A stretch of DNA of 64,000 nucleotides, from NCBI GenBank assembly GCA_024998595.1, contig JACOEK010000002.1, positions 682,001 through 746,000 on the forward strand, in the 5' to 3' direction. The translations under genes and the position numbers were made by a program. Source of the DNA: Nitrospira sp. (GTDB lineage Bacteria; Nitrospirota; Nitrospiria; Nitrospirales; Nitrospiraceae). Positions 39,112 through 48,140 of this stretch are shown here, piece by piece. The notes under the pieces were generated by a model. The model worked only from the letters and a program-made list of their open reading frames with translations, ran no database searches and was not told the origin of the DNA. Position 1 is the first letter of the stretch. Every line of letters begins with the position of its first letter.

Positions 39112-39432
39112 CCTCTCCCCTTTCTGATTAGTCTGGTTTCGCCGTATTTTTTCCTCCTGCTCGACGGAGTTTTGTCACAGTCCTGCCCTGCCATTAGTTC
39201 TGCATTACCCCTCCCTTCAGCTGGCACGGGTTTATCCTCGGTGAGTTTGCGATCACGCTGATGTAAGGTAGAGACTCGGCAATAAACAATTCGTGAATGT
39301 GAGGAGGGAGACATTTGCACTTGACTTGGTTCTAACTAGAACTATTATAGTGTGGTGGAGGAAATCGGGGATGGGCACGTCCTCGGACTGACATCTTGGA
39401 TGTCCGGGTAGCTTCCAACCAGGAGGTGATCT
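39112..39432. other. Intergenic region without a gene, carrying the doxX promoter
   Basis: 321 bp. It has no convincing reading frame and no tmRNA-like termini. Its right half holds a strong promoter with a palindrome (39321-39348) and a leader hairpin GACATC-TTG-GATGTC (39390-39404) before the doxX ribosome-binding site. Confidence 0.6.
39321..39348 (+). promoter_or_regulatory. doxX promoter with palindromic operator in the spacer
   Basis: TTGACT (39321-39326) and TATTAT (39343-39348), 16-bp spacer. The spacer contains the perfect inverted repeat GTTCTA-AC-TAGAAC (39329-39342). A dimeric repressor bound there would block RNA polymerase directly. The HxlR gene at 44644 is the nearest candidate. 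Confidence 0.65.
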
Positions 39433-39879
39433 ATGAAGGCGCTTTTTGCGACCGACGATAGCTGGGCCGGTTTGGTCTTGCGGTTGACCCTGGGACTGGT
39501 CCTACTTCCCCATGGCGCCCAAAAGTTGCTGGGTTGGTTCGGGGGGTTCGGATTCGATGGCACCATGGGATTTTTTACCCAAAAGATGGGACTACCCTGG
39601 ATCGTTGGGTTTCTCGTCATCATGGGAGAGTTTTTCGGAAGTCTGGGATTATTGGCCGGTCTCTTGACGCGATTCACGGCAGCCAGCTTTATCGTGATCA
39701 TGCTCGGGGCCATTTTGACCGTCCATCTGCCGGTCGGTTTTTTTATGAATTGGTTCGGGCAGCAGCAGGGGGAAGGATATGAGTATCACCTTCTCGTGAT
39801 CGGATTGTCCGCCGCCTTGCTGATGACGGGGGCCGGTCGATGGTCGGCGGATAAGCTCATCGCGGAACGGCTCGGCTGA
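39433..39879 (+). CDS. DoxX family membrane protein (copy 1)
   Basis: 148 residues, four membrane segments. DoxX marks: LVLRLTLGLVLLPHGAQKLLGWF, GFFTQKMGLPW and GEFFGSLGLLAGLLTRF. DoxX/CatD-type proteins act in thiol and quinone redox protection at the membrane. It is highly similar to the protein at 48493. AGGAGG precedes the ATG. First gene of a likely operon running to 44582. Confidence 0.88.
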   Translation: MKALFATDDSWAGLVLRLTLGLVLLPHGAQKLLGWFGGFGFDGTMGFFTQKMGLPWIVGFLVIMGEFFGSLGLLAGLLTRFTAASFIVIMLGAILTVHLPVGFFMNWFGQQQGEGYEYHLLVIGLSAALLMTGAGRWSADKLIAERLG

Positions 39880-39892
39880 GTTTGAAGAACAC

Positions 39893-40096
39893 ATGGCCGG
39901 TCGCCCTCATCACTCCGCCGCGGAGACGGTGCATGCGCTTGTGGAACTCACGGGGGCGGAGGAGTACAGTCGTGAATCAGCAGCCAGCGCGCTTCGCGGC
40001 ATTCTCGGGCTAGCGGTCACCGTCGGTTATGAGCGTTCCGAGTTACCAGTGCGGGGAACGATCCCTCTCCCAGAGACATGGCTGGAGGAGGAGTAA
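39893..40096 (+). CDS. Small hypothetical protein
   Basis: 67 residues between doxX and the pirin gene, with 13- and 14-bp gaps, so plausibly co-transcribed. Acidic, no Cys, no membrane segment, mostly helical (VHALVELTGAEEYSRESAASALRGIL). The ribosome-binding site is weak (GAAGA). I do not recognise it. Confidence 0.5.
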   Translation: MAGRPHHSAAETVHALVELTGAEEYSRESAASALRGILGLAVTVGYERSELPVRGTIPLPETWLEEE

Positions 40097-40110
40097 GAAA
40101 GGGGGCCGAT

Positions 40111-40995
40111 ATGCAAGCAGAAACAATCAATGCCAAAGAACTCGTGGGAGTCTATCAAGCAGGGTCGCATCATATGGTCGGAGACGGGTTTCCGGTACGC
40201 AATATGATTCCCGGCGCGGGGGTTGAGGAACAACTGTCACCGTTTTTAATGCTCGACTATATGGGGCCGGAGGAATTTCCGCCGACCACCAGCCGGCTCG
40301 GCGTGGGTGAACATCCGCATCGGGGGTTCGAGACGGTCACGATCATGTATCATGGGAAAGTGGCGCATCGAGACTCGACCGGCAGCGGCGGCGTCATCGG
40401 TCCGGGCGATGTGCAGTGGATGACGGCCGCATCCGGTGTCGTGCACGAGGAACTGCATGAGAAAGAGTTTGCCGAGAAAGGTGGTCTCTTGGAAGGCGTG
40501 CAACTCTGGGTAAATCTGCCGAAGGCGTTCAAAATGGCGGCGCCGCGGTATCAGACCTTGCTCAGCAGCGAAATTCCGGCTGTAAATATCGGCGAAGGTG
40601 CCGGGCGGCTGCGCGTGATTGCCGGAGAGTTTCGCGGAGTCACAGGACCGGCGAAGACGTTTAGCCCGGTCCACCTCTATGACCTGCATCTAGCGGCTGG
40701 ACACCGGATCGAACTCGACTTGCCGGAGGGGTTCAATTCGTCCCTGTTCGTGCTCCACGGGCAGGTGTTGGTGAACGGGTCTCAGACGGTGGGTGAAGTG
40801 GAAATCGGGCTGTTCGGCCAGCGAGGCGAGCGGGTGGTGCTGGAGGCGAAGCAGGATGCCACCATGCTTGTGCTGAGCGGAGAGCCCATTGCGGAGCCGG
40901 TTGCCCGCTACGGTCCGTTTGTGATGAACACGCGCGATGAGATCATCCAGGCCGTGCAGGATTACCAAGCGGGAAAGATGGGACATTTGTCATGA
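40111..40995 (+). CDS. Pirin family protein (copy 1)
   Basis: 294 residues, bicupin. The N-terminal metal site is visible as EHPHRGFETVTIMYHGKVAHRD and the downstream HEELHEKEF. Pirins are iron cupins; bacterial members can act as quercetin dioxygenases or redox regulators. AAAGGGGG precedes the ATG at 40111. It overlaps the next gene by 4 nt (ATGA). Confidence 0.9.
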   Translation: MQAETINAKELVGVYQAGSHHMVGDGFPVRNMIPGAGVEEQLSPFLMLDYMGPEEFPPTTSRLGVGEHPHRGFETVTIMYHGKVAHRDSTGSGGVIGPGDVQWMTAASGVVHEELHEKEFAEKGGLLEGVQLWVNLPKAFKMAAPRYQTLLSSEIPAVNIGEGAGRLRVIAGEFRGVTGPAKTFSPVHLYDLHLAAGHRIELDLPEGFNSSLFVLHGQVLVNGSQTVGEVEIGLFGQRGERVVLEAKQDATMLVLSGEPIAEPVARYGPFVMNTRDEIIQAVQDYQAGKMGHLS

Positions 40996-41633
40996 CCGGA
41001 TCGGTGCTCACCATCGAGGTGTATTCCGACGTGGTCTGTCCCTGGTGTTATGTGGGGAAGCGACGGTTGGAGCAGGCGCTGGAATCGACAGGTCGACAGG
41101 AGTCTGCCCTGGTGTTCTGGCGCCCGTTCCAGTTGAATCCGACCATGCCGAAGGAAGGTATGGATCGCCGCGTGTATCTCGAAGCGAAGTTCGGCGGGCC
41201 CGGGGAAATGCAAGCAATTGAAAATCGAATTTCAGGGGCGGGTGCGAGTGCCGGTATTGAGTTCGCATTCGAGCGTATTGCTCGCACCCCGAACACCTTC
41301 GATGCCCATCGGCTGATCTGGTTCGCCCAGCAACAGGGCCGTCAGGATGCCGCGGTTGAAGAACTCTTTCACGGCTACTTTACCGAAGGGCTGACTATAG
41401 GAGAGGCCGGGGTGTTGGTGTCCCTTGCCGGCCGGGCCGGGTTGGACGTGGCAGCGGTCGGTCGTTTCTTGGCAAGCCATGACGGCATCGAGGCGGTGCG
41501 ACAGGAAGAGGCACGCGGGCGCCAGTTGGGGATCAGAGGTGTCCCCTACTTCGTGTTTAATGGGAAAACCGCGTTGTCGGGCGCGCAGCCGGTCGAGACA
41601 TTTCTTGAGGCAATCGAGCAGACTACCAGGTGA
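40992..41633 (+). CDS. DsbA family FrnE-like oxidoreductase
   Basis: 213 residues. The thioredoxin-fold active site is CPWCYVGKRRLE (CxxC at about 16-19), with the helical insertion (NTFDAHRLIWFAQQQG) and cis-Pro segment GIRGVPYFVF typical of FrnE and 2-hydroxychromene-2-carboxylate isomerase relatives. No signal peptide, so cytoplasmic disulfide or glutathione chemistry. Translationally coupled to pirin. Confidence 0.9.
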   Translation: MTGSVLTIEVYSDVVCPWCYVGKRRLEQALESTGRQESALVFWRPFQLNPTMPKEGMDRRVYLEAKFGGPGEMQAIENRISGAGASAGIEFAFERIARTPNTFDAHRLIWFAQQQGRQDAAVEELFHGYFTEGLTIGEAGVLVSLAGRAGLDVAAVGRFLASHDGIEAVRQEEARGRQLGIRGVPYFVFNGKTALSGAQPVETFLEAIEQTTR

Positions 41634-41645
41634 GGAGCAATCGAC

Positions 41646-42092
41646 ATGGCGGTTCAAGTCTACGGATGCAACCATATCGTGATCGAAGTGACCGACGCCA
41701 AGAAAGCGGTCCGGTTCTACTCGGACGTGTTCGGACTCAAGATGTTGCGTGGGGGCGAAGGCGCTGCCTGGTGCAAACTGGGCGAGCATCAATTCATGGC
41801 GATTTTTGAGGTCGAGCGGTTGCAGCCTGACCGCGTGAAACATTTCGGCTTGATGGTGCGTGATGCGGAGCAGATCAAGGAAGTCCGGCGCAAGCTCACC
41901 CAAAAGTACAAGCTGAAGATGGAGCCGCACTTCCGTTGCGATTTCCGCGATCCGTGGGGAAATCGCATTCAGGTCGGTGATCTGTCTGATGAGTCGCTGG
42001 TCTGGCTCCTCCCCTATCAGGAGGTTCAGAAGGCGGGCATTACATTTTCCAAGGCCTCGCGCGCTCGACAAGGAAAGGAGCAGGATGCCTAA
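41646..42092 (+). CDS. VOC family protein (glyoxalase/extradiol dioxygenase fold), copy 1
   Basis: 148 residues, two betaalphabetabetabeta modules. CNHIVIEVTDAKKAVRFYSDVFG supplies the first metal His; the final strand DPWGNRIQVGDLSDE supplies late residues where a Glu ligand often lies. The family includes glyoxalase I and CatE-like dioxygenases. It lies in the DoxX-pirin-DsbA run and overlaps the next gene by 8 nt. Confidence 0.85.
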   Translation: MAVQVYGCNHIVIEVTDAKKAVRFYSDVFGLKMLRGGEGAAWCKLGEHQFMAIFEVERLQPDRVKHFGLMVRDAEQIKEVRRKLTQKYKLKMEPHFRCDFRDPWGNRIQVGDLSDESLVWLLPYQEVQKAGITFSKASRARQGKEQDA

Positions 42093-42543
42093 TTTAGAGA
42101 AGGTTCGAACGCTTGCCAAAGACCTCACCAAGACCTATCCTCGCAGCCCGCGGGAAATGCTGGGGGGCTTTGTCATTGGCGCCCGCTGCGCGGACAAGTG
42201 CCGGGCATTTCTGCTTGGCATGAATGGAGAATACAATTACTGGCCTTGTTCGCTGGCGGGATTGTTGTTCGCGTTCACGGGGATCAAGCCGGAACAGTTC
42301 AAGGAGATCGTGGCAACGGGAGCGACCGATGAGGAGCTTGGCGCCTGGCTCAAGGCCAACAGCAAGGTACAAGACCGGCAGGCGATCATTGAGTGGAACA
42401 ACAAGATGCGAGACCTGCGTCTTTCGGAGATGGCGCCCTCAGTACAAGCCTACATGGAAGACTACATCCCGAAATATGTGCCGACTCATCGTCCCGTTTA
42501 CACCTACTTCGATGTGTATGATCTCGAAGAGAAGCGTTTGTGA
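42085..42543 (+). CDS. DUF5069 family protein
   Basis: 152 residues. Family pattern: YPRSPREMLGGFVIGARCADKCRA, GEYNYWPCSLAGLLFAFTGI and ATDEELGAWLK. The function is not established. Four Cys (in GARCADKC and WPC) suggest redox sensitivity but are not a known site. ATG at 42085 after AAAGGAG; overlaps the VOC gene by 8 nt. Confidence 0.82.
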   Translation: MPNLEKVRTLAKDLTKTYPRSPREMLGGFVIGARCADKCRAFLLGMNGEYNYWPCSLAGLLFAFTGIKPEQFKEIVATGATDEELGAWLKANSKVQDRQAIIEWNNKMRDLRLSEMAPSVQAYMEDYIPKYVPTHRPVYTYFDVYDLEEKRL

Positions 42544-42580
42544 CGGGCAAACCTAGAGCAGACACCTGAAGGAACTCGAC

Positions 42581-43687
42581 ATGCCGGATGAGACATGGAC
42601 TGAGATCGGTTTGGTCGATGAACTCATGCAACGTCCCCTCCAGCAAGTCGTCTGCGGCCAGACGAAGCTGGCCTTGTCCTATAAGGAGGGCCGGTTCGCG
42701 GCAATTTCAGGCGTCTGCAATCATATCGGGGGGCCGCTTGGTGAGGGACGGCTCGAGGGCGACTACGTCGTCTGTCCCTGGCATTACTGGAAGTTTCACC
42801 ATCGAACAGGCCAAGGCGAGCCCGGATACGAAGGCGATCAGGTTGCGACCTATGCCGTGAAGGTGGAGGATGGACGCGTCTTGGTCAATCTGACCCCCGT
42901 CACGAAGCGACGGAAGCAGTCGAAACAACCGCACCCGCTGGCGCGCCCGATCGTTCGAGCCGAGGGTCCCATTCGTGTGTTGGGCCTCGCCACGACTGCG
43001 ATGACCGCGGATCAGCCGCGTTTCAGCGCCTCCGACGCCCTTTTAGAGGAGGCCCTCGCGCATGCGCGTGAACACTTGCAGCTCGACACGCAACTGATCA
43101 AGCTCAGGGACCTCTCGTTCCGGGCCTGTGAAGGGTTTTATTCCAAGTCTGCAGAAGCCTGCACCTGGCCCTGCTCGATTACGCAGATGGACCCGACCGA
43201 TCAAATGGACCGCGTGTACGAAGCCGTAGTGCATTGGGCGGACGTGATTCTCGTCTCGACTCCGATCCGATGGGGCGGCGCGAGCAGCCTCTATTACAAA
43301 ATGGTCGAACGGATGAACTGCATTCAGAATCAGGAGACCATCGCCAACAGGCATCTCCTCAAGAATAAAGTCGCGGCCTTCATCATTATGGGCGGACAGG
43401 ACAATGTGCAAGGTGTCGCCGGTCAACTGATGACCTTTTTCGCCGAAGTCGGTTGCCAGTTCCCGCAGTTTCCCTTTATCGCCCATTCGCGCGGATGGAG
43501 CGCGGAGGACATGGAGCGGAACAACAGCGAGGTGCAGAACAGCCGGGAGTTACGCGAGGGGGCGCAGGCGCTCGTCTCACGCGCGGCGGACATGGCTCGG
43601 CTCATGGTGGAGGGGCAGCTGGCGATGCAGCCGCTCACCCGCGGCGGCCGCAAGGCGCATCAATTGGATAGTGAACCGACGGGATAA
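42581..43687 (+). CDS. Rieske ferredoxin-NADPH-dependent FMN reductase fusion
   Basis: 368 residues. Residues 1-108 are a Rieske domain with CNHIGGPLGEG and CPWHYWKF (two Cys, two His for [2Fe-2S]). After a Lys-rich linker (about 110-130), residues 130-350 are a flavodoxin-like NAD(P)H:FMN reductase (VILVSTPIRWGGASSLYYKMVERM, AFIIMGGQDNVQGVAG). The joined electron path suggests a self-contained reductase, perhaps for quinones or nitro compounds (inference). Confidence 0.85.
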   Translation: MPDETWTEIGLVDELMQRPLQQVVCGQTKLALSYKEGRFAAISGVCNHIGGPLGEGRLEGDYVVCPWHYWKFHHRTGQGEPGYEGDQVATYAVKVEDGRVLVNLTPVTKRRKQSKQPHPLARPIVRAEGPIRVLGLATTAMTADQPRFSASDALLEEALAHAREHLQLDTQLIKLRDLSFRACEGFYSKSAEACTWPCSITQMDPTDQMDRVYEAVVHWADVILVSTPIRWGGASSLYYKMVERMNCIQNQETIANRHLLKNKVAAFIIMGGQDNVQGVAGQLMTFFAEVGCQFPQFPFIAHSRGWSAEDMERNNSEVQNSRELREGAQALVSRAADMARLMVEGQLAMQPLTRGGRKAHQLDSEPTG

Positions 43688-43716
43688 GCGGGATCGATTC
43701 GCAAGGAGGCGAGATC

Positions 43717-44139
43717 ATGTCAGGTCAGGATCACATGCGCGCGCACCTGGGCAATCTGTCGCGGTCATTGCTGCGTCTGCATAAGGCGCTGCTGGACAGC
43801 GAACGGGTCTCCTATGAGCGGGTGCATGGGCGGATCGAGACGAATGGTGCTTTCTTTCAGCTTGTCTTGGGTGACGCGTGGTTCGCCTGGTTGCGCCCGC
43901 TCTCTCAATTGATGGTGAAGATCGATGAGCTGTCCGAGGAAGAGGAGATCGAGGACCGGACGGAGATGACTCAGACCATCGATGCGGTGCGGACCATGTT
44001 GACGCCCTCCGAAGAAGGCAATGGATTCGGCAGACACTATTACGACGCCCTGCAGCGCGAACCCGATGTGGTGCTGGCGCATGCGGCAGTCAGAGCGTTG
44101 CTTCGATCATCGTCGCCGGGGAAGGAGTCGAGCACATGA
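43717..44139 (+). CDS. Helical protein of unknown function
   Basis: 140 residues, almost wholly helical, acidic patch DELSEEEEIEDRTE. N-terminus LGNLSRSLLRLHKALLDSERVSYERVHG. No Cys or membrane segment. It overlaps the next VOC gene by 4 nt (ATGA), so it belongs to the same operon. I recognise similar sequences only as uncharacterised. Confidence 0.65.
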   Translation: MSGQDHMRAHLGNLSRSLLRLHKALLDSERVSYERVHGRIETNGAFFQLVLGDAWFAWLRPLSQLMVKIDELSEEEEIEDRTEMTQTIDAVRTMLTPSEEGNGFGRHYYDALQREPDVVLAHAAVRALLRSSSPGKESST

Positions 44140-44582
44140 AAGCACATTATCTCGGCCATGTCGTGTTCTATGTGAAAGATCTTGGGCGCTCGCTCGCCTT
44201 TTATCGCGATCTGCTGGGATTCCAGGAAGTGGGGAAAATTTTCAATGGCGCGGCCGCGGCTCTCACATCGGGCCGCACGCATCACGAGTTGCTGTTGATT
44301 CAAGTCGGCGATGCGCCGGGGCCTCCATCCGGACGACGTCGAGGGCTGTATCATATCGGCATCAAAGTCGGCGACAGCCTCGATGAGCTCCGTGCGGCCA
44401 AACAAGAATTCGAGCAGGCGGGTGTGGTCATCGACGGCATGAGCGATCACACCGTCAGCCAGAGTCTTTATCTGCACGATCCGGACGGCAACGAAGTCGA
44501 GGTGTACGTGGATGCCGATGAGACTATATGGAAGAATAACCCGTCGGCTGTGGTGTCGCCGATCAAGCCGCTGCACTTATGA
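44136..44582 (+). CDS. VOC family protein, glyoxalase/extradiol dioxygenase type (copy 2)
   Basis: 148 residues. Metal ligands are recognisable: LGHVVFYVKDLGRSLAFYRDLLG (His), GLYHIGIKVGDSLDEL (His) and DPDGNEVEVYVD (Glu). This His-His-Glu set is that of CatE-type catechol dioxygenases and some glyoxalases. Last gene before a hairpin that separates it from the convergent HxlR gene. Confidence 0.88.
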   Translation: MKAHYLGHVVFYVKDLGRSLAFYRDLLGFQEVGKIFNGAAAALTSGRTHHELLLIQVGDAPGPPSGRRRGLYHIGIKVGDSLDELRAAKQEFEQAGVVIDGMSDHTVSQSLYLHDPDGNEVEVYVDADETIWKNNPSAVVSPIKPLHL

Positions 44583-44595
44583 AGACAATGGGAAT

Positions 44596-44626
44596 GTGAG
44601 CGGCGTCCCTTCTCGCCCGCTCTCAC
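44596..44626. terminator. Hairpin between convergent VOC and HxlR genes
   Basis: GTGAGCGG (44596-44603) faces CCGCTCTCAC (44617-44626) with one bulged base. It lies between two convergent genes and could end both transcripts. T tails are weak. Confidence 0.4.
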
Positions 44627-44643
44627 CACGGTAAGCGTTCGCC

Positions 44644-44973
44644 TTACTCCCCGCCCTGTTCAGCAGCGGACGTATGTGCCACACCCCATTGATGCATCGC
44701 TTCGACCACGGGTCTTAAGCTGAAGCCCAGGGAGGTGACGGAGTACTCGACCTTGGGCGGTACCTGGGCAAAGACTTTGCGCGCGATGATCCCGTCACGC
44801 TCCATTTCCCGGAGTTGCTCGGTGAGCACCTTCTGCGTCACGCCGGTGAGGGCACGTCGTAACTCGGAAAATCGTTTCACATCTTGAAACAGATACCACA
44901 AGATCACGATCTTCCATCGGCCGGCGATCAACCTACTCGTCAATTCGGCCGGGCAGGTGCGGGATTGTTTCAC
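44644..44973 (-). CDS. HxlR family transcriptional regulator with N-terminal Cys
   Basis: 109 residues, winged helix: IAGRWKIVILWYLFQDVKRFSELRRAL and VTQKVLTEQLREMERDGII. A single Cys at residue 7 (RTCPAEL) sits where YodB and QsrR carry the Cys that reacts with quinones and diamide. Probably a dimeric repressor acting on the divergent pirin gene and perhaps the doxX operon. Confidence 0.88.
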   Translation of the reverse strand: MKQSRTCPAELTSRLIAGRWKIVILWYLFQDVKRFSELRRALTGVTQKVLTEQLREMERDGIIARKVFAQVPPKVEYSVTSLGFSLRPVVEAMHQWGVAHTSAAEQGGE

Positions 44974-44997
44974 CGGGGCTCCTCTTGGATCGGTTAC

Positions 44998-45019
44998 CAG
45001 GTGGTGCCTCGCCCACCTG
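44998..45019. promoter_or_regulatory. Inverted repeat in hxlR-pirin intergenic region (candidate operator)
   Basis: CAGGTGG (44998-45004) and CCACCTG (45013-45019) with an 8-nt gap in the 148-bp divergent region. A weak promoter (TTGTCT...TTATAC) lies downstream, directed at pirin. The site may serve HxlR, though its sequence differs from the doxX palindrome. Confidence 0.4.
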
Positions 45020-45121
45020 ACGGTGCCTTCTTGTCTTGCGCTCCATCGGCTTTATACAGAAAGTGCAGCGGCGAACCAAGATGAAAAGCAACCATGCCGC
45101 CAACAGGAAAGGAGCGCGACT

Positions 45122-45874
45122 ATGACCAGGCAAGAGACCAGCAGTCAACATCCGGCCGTGGATATCCGTCGTGCCGAGGATCGGTTCCATTCGCACATCG
45201 GCTGGCTGAATTCCCGGCACAGCTTCAGCTTTTCACACCACTATGATCCGGACAATACGCACCATGGCCTACTGTTGGTGAGCAATGACGACATCGTCGC
45301 GCCCCAGAGCGGGTTTCGTACCCACCCCCACAGAGACATGGAAATTGTGACCTGGGTGTTAGACGGAGAGCTGGAGCATAAGGATTCAGAAGGCAATAAA
45401 GGCCTCTTGTTTCCAGGACTGGCACAACGCATGAGTGCCGGAACCGGCATTTGGCACAGCGAGATGAACCCTCTGGGGGAAAAGCCCGTGCATTTTATCC
45501 AGATGTGGGTGCCGCCTGACACGGAACGGATCAATCCCGGCTACGAGCAACTCGACATCAACGGAGAGCTGAACAAGGGCGGGCTCATACCCATCGCGTC
45601 AGGACGGGGGCATCACGCAGCGATTTCAATTCGCCAGAAGGGCGCAGTCTTGTGGGGTGGCCGGCTCAAGGCTGGTGAACCAGTGCAGGTTCCGGATGCC
45701 GCCTATGTGCATGTCTTCATCGCAAAAGGGACGGCGGAACTGGAAGGCGCCGGTGATCTGCAGACCGGCGACGCCGTGAGGTTGACCGCCGCCGGTGCCC
45801 GTCGATTGACAGCTGATCGAGCCGGCGGTGCGGAAGTGTTGATATGGGAAAGCGACGCTGACGGTTCCTTCTGA
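45122..45874 (+). CDS. Pirin family protein, YhhW-like (copy 2)
   Basis: 250 residues. N-terminal cupin with FSHHYDPDNTHHGLLLVSNDD, FRTHPHRDMEIVTWVL and GTGIWHSEMNP (His/Glu iron ligands). The length and pattern fit YhhW-type quercetinase. ATG at 45122 follows AAAGGAG; the longer frame from 44957 crosses the intergenic operator and is rejected. Divergent from hxlR. Confidence 0.9.
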   Translation: MTRQETSSQHPAVDIRRAEDRFHSHIGWLNSRHSFSFSHHYDPDNTHHGLLLVSNDDIVAPQSGFRTHPHRDMEIVTWVLDGELEHKDSEGNKGLLFPGLAQRMSAGTGIWHSEMNPLGEKPVHFIQMWVPPDTERINPGYEQLDINGELNKGGLIPIASGRGHHAAISIRQKGAVLWGGRLKAGEPVQVPDAAYVHVFIAKGTAELEGAGDLQTGDAVRLTAAGARRLTADRAGGAEVLIWESDADGSF

Positions 45875-45893
45875 AGCAGGGCCAGCAGGACGC

Positions 45894-45923
45894 GCTCAGC
45901 CAGAGACTGATTGCTGGCTGAGC
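45894..45923 (+). terminator. Perfect hairpin after the pirin gene
   Basis: GCTCAGCCAG (45894-45903) and CTGGCTGAGC (45914-45923) form a 10-bp perfect stem with a 10-nt loop, 20 bp after the pirin stop. No clear T tail. Confidence 0.55.
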
Positions 45924-46049
45924 GGCTCCTTCATGTCAGACAGAACGTCACGTCGTGCATGCCATAGGGAGGGTGGAAGACCGGAAGCGAGAGGCCGTGT
46001 CGGTGGCGTTGCGTACTAAGCCGGTCGCGGTCATACTACGTCACGACTC

Positions 46050-48140
46050 ATGAATGACCGGCCACCCCTACCATCCCCACATGAGGTGCAAGGAGACAGT
46101 GCACGTTATGGCGCGCTGTTGCAGGTGGTGGAAGCCATCGCGACCCATTCCGACCTGTCGACCTTGATTCAGGATCTTGCCCGTCTCCTGCCCCTGCTCG
46201 TTCCCGTCAATTTTGTAGGCCTGTCACTCTACGATGCCCAACGGGGCGTCATGCGCCTGCATGTGCTGCAAGCGAATGTCCCGGCTGACATCATCGGCGG
46301 CCAGGAGGCGCCCCTAGCCGACACACCAGCCGGTCTAGTATGGGACACTCAGCGCCCCTTATTGATCAATGATCTGACCAAAGAATCCCGTTGGCCGACC
46401 ATCGTTGGGCTGATGCGCGAGGACGGCGTGCAGTCCTGCTGTCTGGTGCCGCTGACGTCGGTCGACCGCCAGCTGGGTGCGCTGGAATTTTCGAGCCTGC
46501 AGCCCAGTGCCTACGGCGAGCAGGATCTGGACTTGATGCAGCAGATCGGGCGTCAGGTGGCTGTCGCGGTGGAGAATGTCCTGAACCGGGAGGCGGCGAA
46601 CGCGTCTCGTCGAGATGTCGAACGGCAGCGCGATCGCTTCGCTCTGTTATTGCGCATGACCAATACAATGGCCTCCACGTTGGATCTGCGCGAGGTGTTC
46701 AAGGCGGTGAGCCTCTGCCTGCGCGAGATGGTGCCGCAGGAATACGCCAGCCTGATCCTCTATCAAAGCAAAACCAACCGTGTCCGCCTTGAGGCCTTGG
46801 ATTTTCCTGACAATGAGGGCGCGTTGACCGAGGGGGCGATGTCGGATGTCGCCGGGTCTCTGGCCGGCCTGGCCTTCGAGCGGAAGCGTCCCGCGGTCGC
46901 CAATACTCTGCCGGAGCTGCAGTCGTTTGCTCACGCCGTGCCACAGCTTCTCATAAGGAAGGGGTTCCACTCCATGTGCTCACTGCCGCTGCTGTCGCGC
47001 GATCGCGTGATCGGCTGCCTCAATCTGGCCAGCCGTCAGGAGCAGGCGTTTGGCGAACAGGACCTCGCGTTCCTGAGCCAGGTGGCCGGACAGATAGCGC
47101 TCGCGGTGGAAAACGCCCTGGCCTATCAGGAAATCACCGAACTCAAGGACCGGCTGACCGAAGAGAAGCAGTATCTCGAAGAGGAGATTCGCCTCGAACA
47201 TGGCTTCGACGACATCATCGGCGACAGTCGGGCGTTGAAGCAGGTGCTTTCGCAAGTCGAAATCGTGGCGCCGACGCACGCGACAGTCTTGATCCAGGGC
47301 GAAACAGGCACGGGGAAAGAACTGATTGCCAGGGCGATTCACCGGCTCAGCGGACGGAACCAGCGGACCTTCGTGAAACTGAACTGCGCCGCGATTCCCA
47401 CCGGTCTGCTCGAAAGCGAATTATTCGGTCATGAGCGGGGCGCATTCACCGGGGCCATCGCCCAGAAAGTCGGCCGGTTCGAATTGGCGCACGGCGGGAC
47501 GATCTTTTTGGATGAGGTGGGGGAAATTCCGTTGGAGCTGCAGTCCAAGCTACTCCGTGTCCTTCAGGAACAAGAATTCGAACGGCTTGGCAGCACACGT
47601 ACCGTGCACGTAGATATCCGGCTCATCGCGGCCACGAACCGGGATCTAGCCAAGCTGGTGGAGGACCATGAGTTTCGCAGTGATTTGTACTACCGGCTCA
47701 ATGTCTTTCCGGTCACCTTGCCGCCGCTGCGTGAGCGGAGGGAGGATATTCCCGTGCTGGTGCGCTATTTCACTCAGCACTATGCCGCTCGCATGAAGAA
47801 GCCGATCGAATCGATTCCCGCAGCCACGTTGGAGGCCCTGTCTCGCTATCACTGGCCGGGCAACATCCGCGAGTTGGAGAACCTGGTTGAGCGTGCCGTG
47901 ATTCTGACCCAGGGAACCCATTTGCAGGTGCCGCTTCCGGAACTCAAAATTCAGGCGCAAGAGCCTTCCCCTCCTGCAACCACGTTTCATGATGCCGAAC
48001 GCGATCAAATTCTGAGAACGTTGCGTGACACCCGATGGGTCATCGGCGGACCGGACGGTGCAGCCGCCAGGCTGGGCCTGAAACGTACGACACTCACCTC
48101 GAAGATCAAGAAGCTGGGTATCTCCCGTCCCCGGGAGTGA
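46050..48140 (+). CDS. Sigma-54-dependent transcriptional activator with two GAF domains
   Basis: 696 residues: GAF 1 (about 20-180), GAF 2 (about 205-365), a coiled linker ([19 protein letters not shown]), AAA+ domain with Walker [10 protein letters not shown] (from 417), the sigma-54 contact loop GAFTGA (464-469) and Walker [12 protein letters not shown], then a Fis-type helix-turn-helix ([21 protein letters not shown]). FhlA/NorR-like. There is no receiver domain, so it senses a small molecule by GAF. A sigma-54 promoter lies 140 bp downstream. Confidence 0.93.
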   Translation: MNDRPPLPSPHEVQGDSARYGALLQVVEAIATHSDLSTLIQDLARLLPLLVPVNFVGLSLYDAQRGVMRLHVLQANVPADIIGGQEAPLADTPAGLVWDTQRPLLINDLTKESRWPTIVGLMREDGVQSCCLVPLTSVDRQLGALEFSSLQPSAYGEQDLDLMQQIGRQVAVAVENVLNREAANASRRDVERQRDRFALLLRMTNTMASTLDLREVFKAVSLCLREMVPQEYASLILYQSKTNRVRLEALDFPDNEGALTEGAMSDVAGSLAGLAFERKRPAVANTLPELQSFAHAVPQLLIRKGFHSMCSLPLLSRDRVIGCLNLASRQEQAFGEQDLAFLSQVAGQIALAVENALAYQEITELKDRLTEEKQYLEEEIRLEHGFDDIIGDSRALKQVLSQVEIVAPTHATVLIQGETGTGKELIARAIHRLSGRNQRTFVKLNCAAIPTGLLESELFGHERGAFTGAIAQKVGRFELAHGGTIFLDEVGEIPLELQSKLLRVLQEQEFERLGSTRTVHVDIRLIAATNRDLAKLVEDHEFRSDLYYRLNVFPVTLPPLRERREDIPVLVRYFTQHYAARMKKPIESIPAATLEALSRYHWPGNIRELENLVERAVILTQGTHLQVPLPELKIQAQEPSPPATTFHDAERDQILRTLRDTRWVIGGPDGAAARLGLKRTTLTSKIKKLGISRPRE

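Noticed and set aside
39221-39237. Possible sigma-54 promoter CTGGCACGGG
   Set aside because: The -24 part is perfect, but the -12 GC is absent (TATC), and a sigma-70 promoter with operator lies closer to doxX.
39112-39320. tmRNA gene next to smpB
   Set aside because: No resume frame with an A-A-terminating tag and no acceptor-like termini are present.
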